Below are positions 23,276 through 34,594 of a stretch of DNA of 37,686 bases, piece after piece. The stretch is from positions 1 to 37,686 of the forward strand of contig NZ_JANQBA010000019.1 in NCBI RefSeq assembly GCF_025490915.1, in the 5' to 3' direction. The stretch comes from Lacticaseibacillus parakribbianus. Lineage in GTDB: Bacteria; Bacillota; Bacilli; Lactobacillales; Lactobacillaceae. The translations under genes were made by a program, and so were the position numbers. The notes under the pieces are model-generated. The model worked only from the letters and a program-made list of their open reading frames with translations, searched no databases and had not been told where the DNA came from. The stretch's first letter is position 1. Each line of letters opens with the position of its first letter.

Positions 23276-26026
23276 TTATTCCGCATCGTTGTCCGAGTCG
23301 TCGGTGGCGTCCGAGTCGTCGGCGTTACCGGCCGCGTCGCCAGCCGCTTGGTCGGCTTGGTCGGCCGCGGCGCGGTTCAGCAGCTCGCTCAGCTGCGCGT
23401 CGGCGTTGCCGGCCGGCGCCGCTGCGCTGCCTGCGGCGTCGGTTGCCCCGGCGACGGTTGCGCCTTGATCGGCGGTTGCGCCGGTCTGAACGGTGCTGCC
23501 GGTTGCGCCGGCGGTCCCAGTGGCGGTGGCGTTTTGGCTGCCGTCAGCACTTGGTTCCGCGTCGGCTGCGGTCGTCGGCTCCGGTTCGTCCGGTTCCGGC
23601 TCAACCTTGGCCATGGTCGCGACCTTGGCGCCGTCATCCACGCGGATCAGGCGAACGCCCAGCGTCGCGCGACCGGTTTGGCTGACGGTGTCGATGTTGA
23701 AGCGAATCATGACGCCGGAGTCGGTCATCACCATGATGTCGGTGTCGCCGTCAATCGTGGCGACGCCGGCCAGCGGCCCGTTTTTCTCCGTGATGTTGGC
23801 GGTCTTGATGCCCTTGCCGCCGCGGCCCTTGATCGGGTACTCGGAGGCCGGGGTGCGTTTGCCGTAGCCGTTCTCGGAGATGACGAAGACCTCCGCATCG
23901 GGCTTGAGCACGTCGGAGCCGACCACGTAGTCGCCTTCGCGCAGGCGAACGCCGCGAACGCCGGTCGCGGTGCGGCCCATGCTGCGAACGTCCTCCTCCT
24001 TGAAGGTGACGGAGTAGCCCAGGTGGGTGCCGATGAACAGGGTGTCGTCGCCGCTGGTCGGGATTACCCGGCTGAGCTCGTCGTCTTCCTTCATGTTCAG
24101 GGCGATCAGGCCGTTCTTGCGAATGTTGTAAAAATCACTGACCGGGGTGCGTTTGACCAGGCCGTTTTTGGTGACGAAGAACAGGAACTTCTCGTCCGTC
24201 GCGCCGCCCGGGGTGACGTTGATGATGGTCTGGATCTTCTCGTTGTTGGCGATGCCCAGCAGGTTGATGATCGGGATGCCCTTGGCCGTGCGGCTATACT
24301 CGGGAATCTCGTAACCCTTGCTGCGGTAGACCTTGCCGGCGTTGGTGAAGAATAGCAAGACGTCGTGGGTCGAGGTCGAGACGATGTGCTCGACGAAGTC
24401 ATCGTCGTGGACGCCCATCCCCTGCAGGCCGCGGCCGCCGCGGTTTTGCGTCTTGAACTCGCTGGCCGGCAGGCGCTTGACGTAGCCGTTGTGGGTCAGC
24501 GTGATGACGACGTTCTCCTCTTCGATCAGGTCCTCGTCTTCGATGTTCAGGTCCTCGCCGACCAGAAGCTCGGTGCGGCGCTTGTCGCCGAACTTGCGCT
24601 GGATTTCCAGCAGCTCGTCGTAGATGATCTGGTGAACGCGTTCCGGCTTGGCCAAAATGTCCTTGTAATCGGCGATTGCGGCCTGAACGTCTTGGAACTC
24701 GTTTTCAACCTTCTCGCGTTCCAGACCGGTCAGGCGAACCAGGCGCATGTCGAGAATGGCCTGGCTTTGCTTGTCGGACAGCTGGTACTTGTCCATCAAG
24801 ATGACCTTGGCCTTGTCGCCGGTTTCGCTGGAGCGGATGATGCTGATGATCGCGTCGATGTGGTCCAGCGCAATTTTCAAGCCTTCCAGAATGTGGGCCC
24901 GGGCCTCGGCCTTCTTGAGGTCGAACTGGGTCCGGCGCCGGATGACCTGTTCCTGGTGTTCCAGGTAGTAGGTCAGGATTGCCTTGAGGCTCAGGGTCTT
25001 GGGGGCCCCGTTGACGATGGCGACCATGTTGAAGGAAAAACCGGTCTGCAAAGGCGTCAGCTTGAACAGGTTGTTCAAAACGACGGTCGCGGAAATGTCG
25101 CGCCGCACGTCGATTGTGATGCGCATCCCTTCACGATCAGACTCATCGTTCAGGTCGGTGATGCCTTCGATCTTCTTCTCCCGGGCGAGCTCGGCGATGC
25201 GTTCCACCAGCTTGGCCTTGTTGACCATGTACGGGATCTCGGTGACGATGATGCGTTCGCGGCCGTTCTTCTCCGTTTGGATCTCGGTTTTGGCGCGAAC
25301 GGTGATCACACCCTTGCCGGTTTCGTAGGCGCGGCGAATGCCGGACTTGCCCAGCACCAGGCCGCCGGTCGGAAAGTCCGGCCCCGGCAAGGCGCTCATC
25401 AGGTCCAGCGTCGTGGCGTCCGGGTTGTCCATCAGAATGTGCAAAGCGGAGATGACCTCCGCCATGTTGTGCGGCGGAATGTTGGTGGTCATCCCCACCG
25501 CGATGCCGGTGGCGCCGTTGACTAAGAGGTTGGGAAAACGGGCCGGCAGCACGACCGGTTCTTTTTCCGTGCCGTCGTAGTTGTCCTGGTAGTCGATGGT
25601 GTCCTTGTTGATGTCGCGCAGCATCTCCATGGTGATGCGGCTCATCCGCGCCTCGGTGTAACGCATCGCGGCGGCGCCGTCGCCGTCGACGGAGCCGAAG
25701 TTCCCGTGCCCGTCGACCAGCATGTAGCGGTAGGAGAAGTCCTGCGCCATTCGCACCATGCCTTCGTAGATCGAGGAGTCACCGTGGGGGTGGTACTTCC
25801 CCATGACGTCCCCGACGATGCGGGCGGACTTCTTGTAAGGCTTGTCGGGGGTGACCCCCAGCTCGTTCATCCCGTACAGAATCCGGCGTTGCACCGGCTT
25901 GAGGCCGTCGCGAACATCCGGCAGGGCCCGGGCCACGATGACACTCATCGCGTACTCGAGAAACGAGGTCTTCATCGTTTTGGCCAGATTGACTGTCGTA
26001 ATCCGGCTTTCTTGGCGATCGTCCAA
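23276..26026 (-). CDS. gyrA: DNA gyrase subunit A with acidic low-complexity tail
   Basis: A 916-residue GyrA, the DNA-cleaving subunit of gyrase, which introduces negative supercoils. The catalytic Tyr123 lies in [10 protein letters not shown] (E. coli Tyr122). The quinolone-determining residues are Ser84 and Glu88 in HGDSSIYE, the usual susceptible types. The beta-pinwheel follows, with a GRGGKGI box. From about residue 809 a 108-residue extension rich in Ala, Asp, Gly and Thr follows, ending DDSDNDAE; typical firmicute GyrA ends near 820-840. The start is taken as TTG at 26026 behind AAGGGAGAG; the longer frame has no ribosome site. The gene is separated from gyrB by 435 bases containing a repeat copy. 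Confidence 0.96.
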   Translation of the reverse strand: MDDRQESRITTVNLAKTMKTSFLEYAMSVIVARALPDVRDGLKPVQRRILYGMNELGVTPDKPYKKSARIVGDVMGKYHPHGDSSIYEGMVRMAQDFSYRYMLVDGHGNFGSVDGDGAAAMRYTEARMSRITMEMLRDINKDTIDYQDNYDGTEKEPVVLPARFPNLLVNGATGIAVGMTTNIPPHNMAEVISALHILMDNPDATTLDLMSALPGPDFPTGGLVLGKSGIRRAYETGKGVITVRAKTEIQTEKNGRERIIVTEIPYMVNKAKLVERIAELAREKKIEGITDLNDESDREGMRITIDVRRDISATVVLNNLFKLTPLQTGFSFNMVAIVNGAPKTLSLKAILTYYLEHQEQVIRRRTQFDLKKAEARAHILEGLKIALDHIDAIISIIRSSETGDKAKVILMDKYQLSDKQSQAILDMRLVRLTGLEREKVENEFQDVQAAIADYKDILAKPERVHQIIYDELLEIQRKFGDKRRTELLVGEDLNIEDEDLIEEENVVITLTHNGYVKRLPASEFKTQNRGGRGLQGMGVHDDDFVEHIVSTSTHDVLLFFTNAGKVYRSKGYEIPEYSRTAKGIPIINLLGIANNEKIQTIINVTPGGATDEKFLFFVTKNGLVKRTPVSDFYNIRKNGLIALNMKEDDELSRVIPTSGDDTLFIGTHLGYSVTFKEEDVRSMGRTATGVRGVRLREGDYVVGSDVLKPDAEVFVISENGYGKRTPASEYPIKGRGGKGIKTANITEKNGPLAGVATIDGDTDIMVMTDSGVMIRFNIDTVSQTGRATLGVRLIRVDDGAKVATMAKVEPEPDEPEPTTAADAEPSADGSQNATATGTAGATGSTVQTGATADQGATVAGATDAAGSAAAPAGNADAQLSELLNRAAADQADQAAGDAAGNADDSDATDDSDNDAE

Positions 26027-26062
26027 AAGAATTATCTCTCCCTTCAGTGAACAACAGCACAC

Positions 26063-26300
26063 GGCGTTGTCCTTGTGTGAAGCTTGGCAGTTTCAGTGCC
26101 AGTGGGTTGCTTTAAATTTCGTGGGTGGTGGTCGAGGTCGCGAGCTACGGAGCCCGTTACATTGCGGCTAAGAGGCGACCGCCGTGACGGGCGGCAGGCA
26201 AGCGCCGCGCGACTGATTCCGAACATCGGTCTCACGTCGCGATATGCCCACGCGGTTGTAGTCAGAAACCCGACTCACGAAGGCTTCCGCAACGCTTCAG
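26063..26300. other. gyrB-gyrA spacer, no gene supported
   Basis: The stretch between repeat copy D and gyrA should hold a gyrA promoter, since the repeat may interrupt transcription from gyrB. I see no strong -35/-10 pair. Confidence 0.4.
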
Positions 26301-26461
26301 ACCTCTGCAGGCCAGCGCCAAAGCCCGGCGCAGCCGCTCTCGTCGAGCTCCGGGCCGCAACGCGGGAACGCCTAGCTACGCCGCGCCACTCGGGCCAAGT
26401 TCGGGCCCAAGTGCCACGGCTAGGCTAGTCGTCCCGCTAAAAACGCGGCCCTCCGCTCTGG
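26300..26461 (-). repeat. structured intergenic repeat, copy D
   Basis: Starts right after the gyrB stop codon (CCAGAGCGG). The core is 26362-26437. The outer stem is GGGCCGC/GCGGCCC, the middle stem GCGGGA/TCCCGC, the apical stem CTTGGGCC/GGCCCGAG. Sense with respect to gyrB. It shares the downstream GAGCTCGACGA-type motif with copy C. Confidence 0.8.
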
Positions 26462-28800
<2,339 letters not shown>

Positions 28801-28847
28801 CGGCACTGCGCGTTATCGCGTGATGATGATTGCTTCCATGCATTAAT

Positions 28848-30170
28848 TTATGTTTCGTCTGAGTCGGGCGCCGACCCCGGCTGCGGCGCAGCCGGCGTCT
28901 GGTCCGGTTCGGCCTCGGACCCATCCGACTGATCGGCAGCGACCGCATCCGTGGCCGGTGCCGCCGCACCACGCGCCGCGGCCAGGGCGGCCGCCGCATT
29001 CTCCGTGGCGTCGCTGCCGCGCGGCTGGGTGGCGATGGTGGCGGCCGCATCCCCGCTCACCGCCGTCAGCTCGCCGCTGGCGACGCGAAAGACCGCCGGT
29101 GCGGCGATTATTTCCCGGGCAATACCGTCCAGGCTGGTGGTGGTGAGGAAGGTCTGCACCTTGTTTTGGATTGCCTTCAGCAGGTGGGTCTGGCGGTCGT
29201 CGTCGAGCTCCGACAGCACGTCGTCCAAAAGCAGCACCGGGTACTCGCCGGTGTTAGCCTTCATCAGGTCGATCTCGGCCAGCTTGACGGCCAGCGCGGT
29301 GGTGCGTTGCTGGCCCTGGCTGCCGAAGCTCGCGACGTCCTTGCCGTTGACCACGAAGGCCACGTCGTCTCGGTGCGGTCCGACCAGGGTCGTGCCCTGC
29401 TCGATCTCGCGGTCCTTGTGGCTCGCCAGCAGCTCGCGCAGGGCCTGGTAGGCCGCCTCGGTGCTGTCGCGCCGGTCGGCCGGCACCTGCGTCTGGTAGG
29501 CGAAGGTCAAGTCCTCCGCCCCCTTGGTGATGCCTCGGTGGATGACCGCGGCGAAGTCGGCCATTTGGGCCAACAGCGCCTCCCGGGCGACCACAATCTC
29601 GGCGCCGAACGCCGCGAGCTGGTCGGACAGCACATCGAGGAACACGCGGTCCTTGGCCTGGTGGAACTTTAGCTGCTTGAGGTAGGCGTTGCGCTGGCGC
29701 AGCATCGTGCGGTACTGGCTCAGGTTGTACAGGTACTTGGCGCTCATCTGCCCGAACTCCATGTCGATGAAGCGCCGCCGCGTCGCCGGGCTGCCCTTGA
29801 CGATGGCCAGGTCCTCCGGCGCGAACAGCACGACGTTGAGCTTGCCGAGGTACTGCGACAGCTTGGGCTGCTCGATGCGGTTGACCCGGGCCTTCTTGCC
29901 GGCCTTGGCCACCACCAGCTCGAGGGCGTCGCTGCCGGTTGCGCGAACCACGGTGCCCTCGATTTTGGCAAAATCGGCGCCGAAGCGAATCAGCTCACGG
30001 TCGTTGCTGGTGCGGTGGCTCCGCGCTAACGCCAGCACGTACACCGCCTCCAGCAGGTTGGTTTTGCCTTGCGCGTTCGCCCCGATCAAGACGTTGATTT
30101 GCGGGGAGAAGGCGACGTCAAGCGCCGGGTAGTTGCGGTAGTCGCGCAGCCTGAGCCGCTCGAGTCTCAC
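28848..30170 (-). CDS. recF: DNA replication and repair protein RecF with C-terminal extension
   Basis: A 440-residue RecF, an SMC-like ATPase that helps load RecA at gaps. Walker A is GANAQGKTN (about 33-41). The signature region is in SFGSQGQQRTTALAVKLAE and Walker B is LLLDDVLSELD. Normal RecF proteins have about 360-375 residues; here about 72 extra residues rich in Ala, Asp, Pro and Ser follow the conserved end. The start is GTG, overlapping the yaaA stop as GTGA, so yaaA and recF are translationally coupled. gyrB is not close behind. Confidence 0.95.
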   Translation of the reverse strand: MRLERLRLRDYRNYPALDVAFSPQINVLIGANAQGKTNLLEAVYVLALARSHRTSNDRELIRFGADFAKIEGTVVRATGSDALELVVAKAGKKARVNRIEQPKLSQYLGKLNVVLFAPEDLAIVKGSPATRRRFIDMEFGQMSAKYLYNLSQYRTMLRQRNAYLKQLKFHQAKDRVFLDVLSDQLAAFGAEIVVAREALLAQMADFAAVIHRGITKGAEDLTFAYQTQVPADRRDSTEAAYQALRELLASHKDREIEQGTTLVGPHRDDVAFVVNGKDVASFGSQGQQRTTALAVKLAEIDLMKANTGEYPVLLLDDVLSELDDDRQTHLLKAIQNKVQTFLTTTSLDGIAREIIAAPAVFRVASGELTAVSGDAAATIATQPRGSDATENAAAALAAARGAAAPATDAVAADQSDGSEAEPDQTPAAPQPGSAPDSDET

Positions 30171-30385
30171 TTAGACCGCTTCACGGTGAACGCCGCGCCG
30201 TCCGGCAGGGTCACCACGTCGCCGGGTGCGAGCTTGCGACCGCGCCGGTCGTCCGCTTCGCCGTTGACCTGGACCTTGTTTTCCTTCAAAAACCACTTGG
30301 CCGCCCCACCGGAATCGATCACGCCGGCGTCTTTCAGTAACTGCCCCAGCGTGATGGTTTCGGTTGTGATCGAAACTTCGTTCAT
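30167..30385 (-). CDS. yaaA: S4-domain RNA-binding protein YaaA
   Basis: A 72-residue S4-like protein usually found between dnaN and recF in Firmicutes. The pattern TLGQLLKDAGVIDSGGAAKWFLKENKVQVNGEADDRRGRKLAPGDVV is the S4 fold. Its role is not settled; ribosome-assembly links have been suggested for relatives. The ATG at 30385 has AAAGGAG 8 bases upstream and is preferred to a GTG three codons earlier. It overlaps recF by 4 bases. Confidence 0.92.
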   Translation of the reverse strand: MNEVSITTETITLGQLLKDAGVIDSGGAAKWFLKENKVQVNGEADDRRGRKLAPGDVVTLPDGAAFTVKRSK

Positions 30386-30434
30386 CGTTGCCACTCCTTT
30401 GGCGCTAAATGTTAAACACAGCGTTTACCTATAT

Positions 30435-30463
30435 ATTATACATTTTTTTGCGTGTCTCGACAA
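30435..30463 (-). promoter_or_regulatory. yaaA-recF promoter
   Basis: TTGTCG and TATAAT on the minus strand, 17 bases apart, about 50 bases before the yaaA ATG, in an AT-rich patch. Confidence 0.8.
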
Positions 30464-30696
30464 CGGAATTTGGGCGTCAAACGCGTTCTAAGCGATTTTT
30501 AGTTGCGGCCGGTCCCCGGTCCCGGAACCGGCCAAAATTCCCCAAAACGTCCATCTGCGCCTAAAATCGCCTGCCGGCCAAAAAATCGGCCCGGCAAACC
30601 GCGTGAAAATCGCCTTGCAAGGCCGACGCCTCCGCTAGCCACCGCGAAGGCTGCGAGCCGCCACGCGGGGCCCGAACCCGCAGCCGGCACGGCACC
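30464..30696. other. intergenic region, no gene supported
   Basis: About 230 bases. It contains a GGCCGGT/ACCGGCC hairpin (30507-30513 with 30527-30533) and no credible frame. Confidence 0.4.
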
Positions 30697-30724
30697 AAAA
30701 AAGGCGGCCGCTGGCGCGACCGCC
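30697..30724 (-). terminator. terminator of the 39-residue protein gene
   Basis: GGCGGTCGC, loop GCCA, GCGGCCGCC on the minus strand (9 bp with one U-G pair), followed by six T. Confidence 0.9.
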
Positions 30725-30732
30725 CGACTCGC

Positions 30733-30852
30733 CTAGCTGCGAGCCCACTTGATTAAGAGCCTGATCAACGCATACGCGACCGCCACCACCAGCACCCCGA
30801 TGATTACGGTGAAGGCCGCATCGCCCCAGTCAATCGCTGCCAATTCCGTCAT
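30733..30852 (-). CDS. 39-residue single-span membrane protein
   Basis: A very short gene with full expression signals. The peptide has an acidic N-terminus (MTELAAIDWGD), a hydrophobic helix of about 20 residues (FTVIIGVLVVAVAYALIRLL) and a basic end (IKWARS). It has GGGAGG 6 bases before the ATG, a promoter (TTGCCG, 17 bases, TAAAAT) at 30882-30910 and its own terminator. It lies between dnaN and yaaA, where Firmicutes normally have no gene. I know no family for it; holin-like or regulatory membrane peptides are possible. Confidence 0.7.
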   Translation of the reverse strand: MTELAAIDWGDAAFTVIIGVLVVAVAYALIRLLIKWARS

Positions 30853-30881
30853 GCGCATCCTCCCGTCTCGAATCACCGCCT

Positions 30882-30910
30882 ATTTTACGCCGCCGGCCAG
30901 GGGGCGGCAA
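30882..30910 (-). promoter_or_regulatory. promoter of the 39-residue protein gene
   Basis: TTGCCG and TAAAAT on the minus strand with exactly 17 bases between, 30 bases before the start codon. Confidence 0.7.
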
Positions 30911-30931
30911 GCCGTCCGCTTCCGAAACAAT

Positions 30932-30960
30932 AAAAAAACACGCCATAAGCGTGCTTTTTT
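30932..30960. terminator. dnaN terminator
   Basis: CACGC/GCGTG stem (30939-30943 with 30949-30953) with A-run on the left and T-run on the right, so active in both directions; it is 7 bases after dnaN. Confidence 0.8.
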
Positions 30961-30967
30961 ATTGCAA

Positions 30968-32107
30968 TCAGTAGGTTCTAACCGGCGTGATCAGCTGAAT
31001 GAAGTGGTCCTTGTCCTCGGACGGCACCAGGGTGAACGGCCGCAGCGGGGCGGTGAAGTTCACCGCAATCACCGTTTGGCCCAGGCCCTGCAGCGCATCC
31101 TTCATGTAATCCGGGTTGAAGGAGATCTCCAGGTCGTCGCCGGTCAGGCTTTCGAAGTGCAGGTCTTCCTCGACGTTGCCGACCTCCGGGGAGTTGCCGT
31201 AGATCGTGGCCTTTTGCCCGGCCACGTCCAGGTTCAGGCGAACCACGTTATTGGCGCTTTCGTGGCTCAGCAGGCTGGCGCGTTGAATCGCCGCCAGCAG
31301 GCCGTTGGCGGTGAACTCGGCCGTCGTGGTCGAGCTGGTCGGAATCAGGCGGCTGGTGTCCGGGTAGTTGCCTTCGAGCAGCCGGGAGTAAAACGCGGTG
31401 GCGCCGGCCAGGAAAAGCACCTGGTTGTCGGCGAAGCGGATCTCGACTTGCTTGATGTCGTCGGTCAGCGTCCGGGACAGCTCGACCAGGCTCTTGCCCG
31501 GCACGATGACGTCGAAGTCGGCGTCTTGGGCGGCCGGCAGCGCGATGGTGCGTTGCGCCAGGCGGTGCGAGTCGGTGGCCACGGCGACCAGCTCCCCGTT
31601 GTCAATCTGGATGTGAACCCCGGTCAGGATCGGCCGGCTCTCCTGGTTGGACACGGCGATGACGGTTTGGCCGATCAGCTCCTTCAAGACGGCGGCGTCC
31701 AGCACCAGCGGGTGGTCGGAGACGATCTCCGGCAGGTGCGGGTAGTTGTTGGCGTCCAGGCCGTTGATGGTGAACTCGGACGAGCCGGAGGTGATCACGG
31801 TCTGGAAGTTGTCCTGCACGTCCAGCGTCATGGTTTGCTCGGGCAGGCGCTTCACAATGTCGGTGAAGAAGCGGGCGGGCAAAACGATGCTGCCGGTGGA
31901 TTCGATCTGCAAGTCGTTGGTCTCGGCGGTCGCGTCGATGCGCGACTCAATGGAGATGTCGGCGTCGCTGCCGGTCAGCACCAGCGCCTCATCGGACAGC
32001 ACCAGCTTCAGACCGGTCAGAATCGGAATCGTGGTTTTGCTGGTGATGGCGCGTGACACGTCGTTGAGCGTCTTGATGAAAGTTGAGCGAGTAATCGTGA
32101 ATTTCAT
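30968..32107 (-). CDS. dnaN: DNA polymerase III sliding clamp (beta)
   Basis: A 379-residue beta clamp, which encircles DNA as a dimer and tethers polymerase III. It starts MKFTITRSTFIKTLNDVSRAIT and ends in the clamp pattern FTAPLRPFTLVPSEDKDHFIQLITPVRTY. Three similar domains fill the length and the hydrophobic partner-binding pocket region is retained (e.g. TVIAVSNQESRPILTGVHIQ). The ATG at 32107 has AGGAGG upstream. It is separated from dnaA by 279 bases that contain the unwinding element. Confidence 0.97.
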   Translation of the reverse strand: MKFTITRSTFIKTLNDVSRAITSKTTIPILTGLKLVLSDEALVLTGSDADISIESRIDATAETNDLQIESTGSIVLPARFFTDIVKRLPEQTMTLDVQDNFQTVITSGSSEFTINGLDANNYPHLPEIVSDHPLVLDAAVLKELIGQTVIAVSNQESRPILTGVHIQIDNGELVAVATDSHRLAQRTIALPAAQDADFDVIVPGKSLVELSRTLTDDIKQVEIRFADNQVLFLAGATAFYSRLLEGNYPDTSRLIPTSSTTTAEFTANGLLAAIQRASLLSHESANNVVRLNLDVAGQKATIYGNSPEVGNVEEDLHFESLTGDDLEISFNPDYMKDALQGLGQTVIAVNFTAPLRPFTLVPSEDKDHFIQLITPVRTY

Positions 32108-32386
32108 AGCGGACCTCCTGGTGGTCGTGTATAGATATTAGGTCTTTAAGTAATAGTAGTAGGGCCTGTGGGTTCTGTGGATAACTCGCAAAACGGCGCG
32201 AGCTCACACTTATCCCCCTGTGGATAACGGGAACGGATAAGTCGGCCGGATTCGTTGAGTTGTCCACACTGGCCAAAACGCGGTGGGTGGTCCGGCGGGG
32301 CGTGGCGCCTGGTCGCCGCGACGCAATGGCGCGTGGGTCGCAGCCGCTGGCGCCGCTTGGGCGCGGTTCCCCCTACCGGCCGGCGG
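32108..32386. other. oriC part 2: DnaA boxes and DnaA-trio unwinding element
   Basis: Between dnaN and dnaA. DnaA boxes TGTGGATAA lie at 32176-32184 and 32219-32227, and a one-mismatch box TTGTCCACA at 32260-32268. Left of the first box come a GC cluster (32163-32175) and then TAG-TAG-TAG-TAA trios (32151-32162, read leftward), bordered by an AT-rich stretch to 32130. This order matches the B. subtilis unwinding element that DnaA opens. The dnaN promoter should also be here. Confidence 0.75.
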
Positions 32387-33730
32387 TCACCCGCGGTTTT
32401 TCAGCCGGTTCTTCAGCTCGATCACCTGCGACTTGAGGTCGGCGTCGGCCGAAATCTCCGCGGTGATTTTCTCATGGGCGTGAATGACGGTCGTGTGGTC
32501 CTTGCCGCCGAACTCCGAGCCGATTTTGGGCAGCGAGTTGTCCGTCATTTCCCGGGCCAAGTACATCGCAATCTGGCGCGGTATGACGATTTGCTTCACG
32601 CGCTTTTTCCCCTTCAGGTCCGAAATCGTGATGTGGTAGTACTTGGCGACCACGTCTTGGATGTGGTTGATTGACAGCGCCGCGTCCTTGTCGTCGATCT
32701 TGAGGCTCTTCAAGGCGTCGGCGGCCAAAGACGTGGTGATGTCGGCGTGGTTCATCGCGGCGAAGGCCTGAACCCGCACCAAGGCGCCTTCCAGCTCCCG
32801 AACGTTGGAGTCGATCTGCCCGGCGATGTAAGACAGCGTGTCGTCTGGAATCACCAGCTGCTCGGCGTTGGCCTTGTTGCGCAAAATGGCGATGCGGGTC
32901 TCTAGGTCCGGCGGCGTGACGTCGACGGACAGCCCCCACTTAAAGCGCGACACCAGCCGCTCTTCGAGCTTGGGAATCTCGTTGGGCAGGCGGTCGGAGG
33001 TCAGCACGATCTGCTTTTTGTCCTCGTACAGCGCGTTGAAGGTGTGGAAGAACTCCTCTTGCGTCTGCTCCTTGTTGCCGAGAAACTGGATGTCGTCGAC
33101 CAACAGCAGGTCGACGTTGCGGTACTCCTGGCGGAACTGCTCGGTGCCGTTGGTGCGAAGCGCGTTGATGAAGTCGTTGGTGAAGGCCTCGGAGGTGACG
33201 TACTTCACGTTGGCCTCCGGGTGGTACTGCAGCAGCTGGTGGCCGATCGCCTGCATCAGGTGGGTTTTGCCCAGCCCCACGCCGCCGTACAAAAACAGCG
33301 GGTTGTAAAGCTTGCCGGGCTCCTCGGACACCACTAAGGCCGCGGCATGCGCCATCTGGTTGCCCTTGCCGGTGACGAACGTCTCGAACGTGTACTTACT
33401 ATTGAGGTGCGTCGGCGCCTTGAAGGTCGGCACCGGATTGGTCGCCTGAGTCGGCGCGACCTCGGGTTCCGGCACCGGATTGTCGCCGATCAGCTTGATC
33501 AGCGGCTGAATCTCGAGGTTCTTGTACCCGTAGCTCCACTCCACGACCTTGGTGACGAGGTTGGCCTCCCAGTAAGACTTGTGGTAAGGCGTCGGCACCC
33601 CGATCACCAGGGTGTGACCGTTCAGGCTCAGCGGCTTGGCGGCCTCGATCCAGGTGTTGAAGCTGACCTGGACCAGGTCGTCGCGGAATTTATTTACGAG
33701 GTACGCCCATAATTCGTCTAATGATGGCAC
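32387..33730 (-). CDS. dnaA: chromosomal replication initiator protein DnaA
   Basis: A 447-residue initiator ATPase. Domain I (about 1-90) has the normal [12 protein letters not shown] start, domain II is short, the AAA+ domain has Walker A GGVGLGKT (149-156) and Walker [11 protein letters not shown], and domain IV ends with the box-recognition motif [12 protein letters not shown]. It binds DnaA boxes and opens the origin. The start is GTG at 33730 behind AAGGGGG. DnaA boxes flank it on both sides, in line with autoregulation. Confidence 0.98.
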   Translation of the reverse strand: MPSLDELWAYLVNKFRDDLVQVSFNTWIEAAKPLSLNGHTLVIGVPTPYHKSYWEANLVTKVVEWSYGYKNLEIQPLIKLIGDNPVPEPEVAPTQATNPVPTFKAPTHLNSKYTFETFVTGKGNQMAHAAALVVSEEPGKLYNPLFLYGGVGLGKTHLMQAIGHQLLQYHPEANVKYVTSEAFTNDFINALRTNGTEQFRQEYRNVDLLLVDDIQFLGNKEQTQEEFFHTFNALYEDKKQIVLTSDRLPNEIPKLEERLVSRFKWGLSVDVTPPDLETRIAILRNKANAEQLVIPDDTLSYIAGQIDSNVRELEGALVRVQAFAAMNHADITTSLAADALKSLKIDDKDAALSINHIQDVVAKYYHITISDLKGKKRVKQIVIPRQIAMYLAREMTDNSLPKIGSEFGGKDHTTVIHAHEKITAEISADADLKSQVIELKNRLKNRG

Positions 33731-34203
33731 CCCAAAGCCCCCTTCGTGTCAAAATTCCCGGCATGCATAAATATTCACGCGGTTAGATGCCGCCATGCAG
33801 TTAGGGATCGCAAGCCTAAGTTTAGCATTTTGTCAGAAAGTTTTCCACAAGTAAGACGTATATCCACAGCTGGGGAAAAATAGTCGGCAGGTTGTCGACA
33901 AAGCTGGTGATAAGTTTTCCACAAGGGTGTGAACGACTTGGCGACACCCTCGTTCATCTGGGGTTATCCACAAGCTGGCTGTGAAACTAAGCCGCAACAC
34001 AATGCGTGTTTCACACGTTATCAACAGTCAAAATCACACCTGTGGATAATCACAATCACCGGCTGTGAACTTCCGGACAACTCGGGAAAAGCCTGTGATT
34101 AGTTTCAGCAACGCCCAGCAACCGGCCACAAATTATCCACAGCTTTTCCGCCTTTTTCACAAAATCTGTGGATAAGATTGCCGCGGCTTTTTTGCAAACC
34201 GGC
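33731..34203. other. oriC part 1: DnaA-box cluster between dnaA and rpmH
   Basis: Perfect DnaA boxes (TTATCCACA or its complement) lie at 33964-33972, 34041-34049, 34133-34141 and 34167-34175. Near matches lie at 33841-33849, 33860-33868 and 33915-33923. Boxes face both ways. The dnaA promoter must lie in the left part. Confidence 0.88.
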
Positions 34204-34232
34204 TTGACGCCGCGGGGTGCGGTCCGTATAAT
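34204..34232 (+). promoter_or_regulatory. rpmH: rpmH promoter
   Basis: TTGACG and TATAAT, 17 bases apart, about 64 bases before the rpmH start. Confidence 0.88.
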
Positions 34233-34295
34233 GGGAAGATGTTTGAATGACAATACGTTACTGAAAATAGTAATCGATAAACAGGAGGTGTCCTT

Positions 34296-34436
34296 ATGAC
34301 CACCAAGCGTACTTTCCAACCTAAGAAGCGTCACCGCGAACGCGTTCACGGCTTCATGAAGCGGATGAGCACCAAGAACGGCCGTAAAGTTTTGGCTCGT
34401 CGTCGCGCTAAGGGACGTAAAGTATTATCCGCCTAA
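34296..34436 (+). CDS. rpmH: 50S ribosomal protein L34
   Basis: A 46-residue bL34 (too short for many gene finders). [21 protein letters not shown] and [19 protein letters not shown] are diagnostic. It is a small, highly basic part of the 50S subunit. AGGAGG lies 7 bases before the ATG. A terminator follows at once, so unlike in many bacteria it is not co-transcribed efficiently with rnpA, which lies 560 bases away. Confidence 0.98.
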   Translation: MTTKRTFQPKKRHRERVHGFMKRMSTKNGRKVLARRRAKGRKVLSA

Positions 34437-34440
34437 CAAC

Positions 34441-34469
34441 CCACTGACCGCGGTCAGTGGTTTTTTTTT
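34441..34469 (+). terminator. rpmH terminator
   Basis: CCACTGACCG pairs with CGGTCAGTGG, followed by nine T, five bases after rpmH. Confidence 0.95.
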
Positions 34470-34594
34470 GCAGAGGGCAGAGCCGAGCGCTTAGCGGGAC
34501 GGCTAGCGTAGTCGTGGGCTGCGGCGCTGGGCTTAGCGCCGGAGACCGCGACGCAGCTAGACGCTCCCGCGATGCTCGGCGGCGCCCGTTTAGC
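34470..34594 (+). repeat. structured intergenic repeat, copy F1 (tandem)
   Basis: Unit of 125 bp that starts GCAGAGGGCAGAGCCG. The outer stem is GCCGAGC (34482-34488) with GCTCGGC (34574-34580). The apical stem is GGCGCT (34523-34528) with AGCGCC (34535-34540), different from other copies but still paired. Confidence 0.8.
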
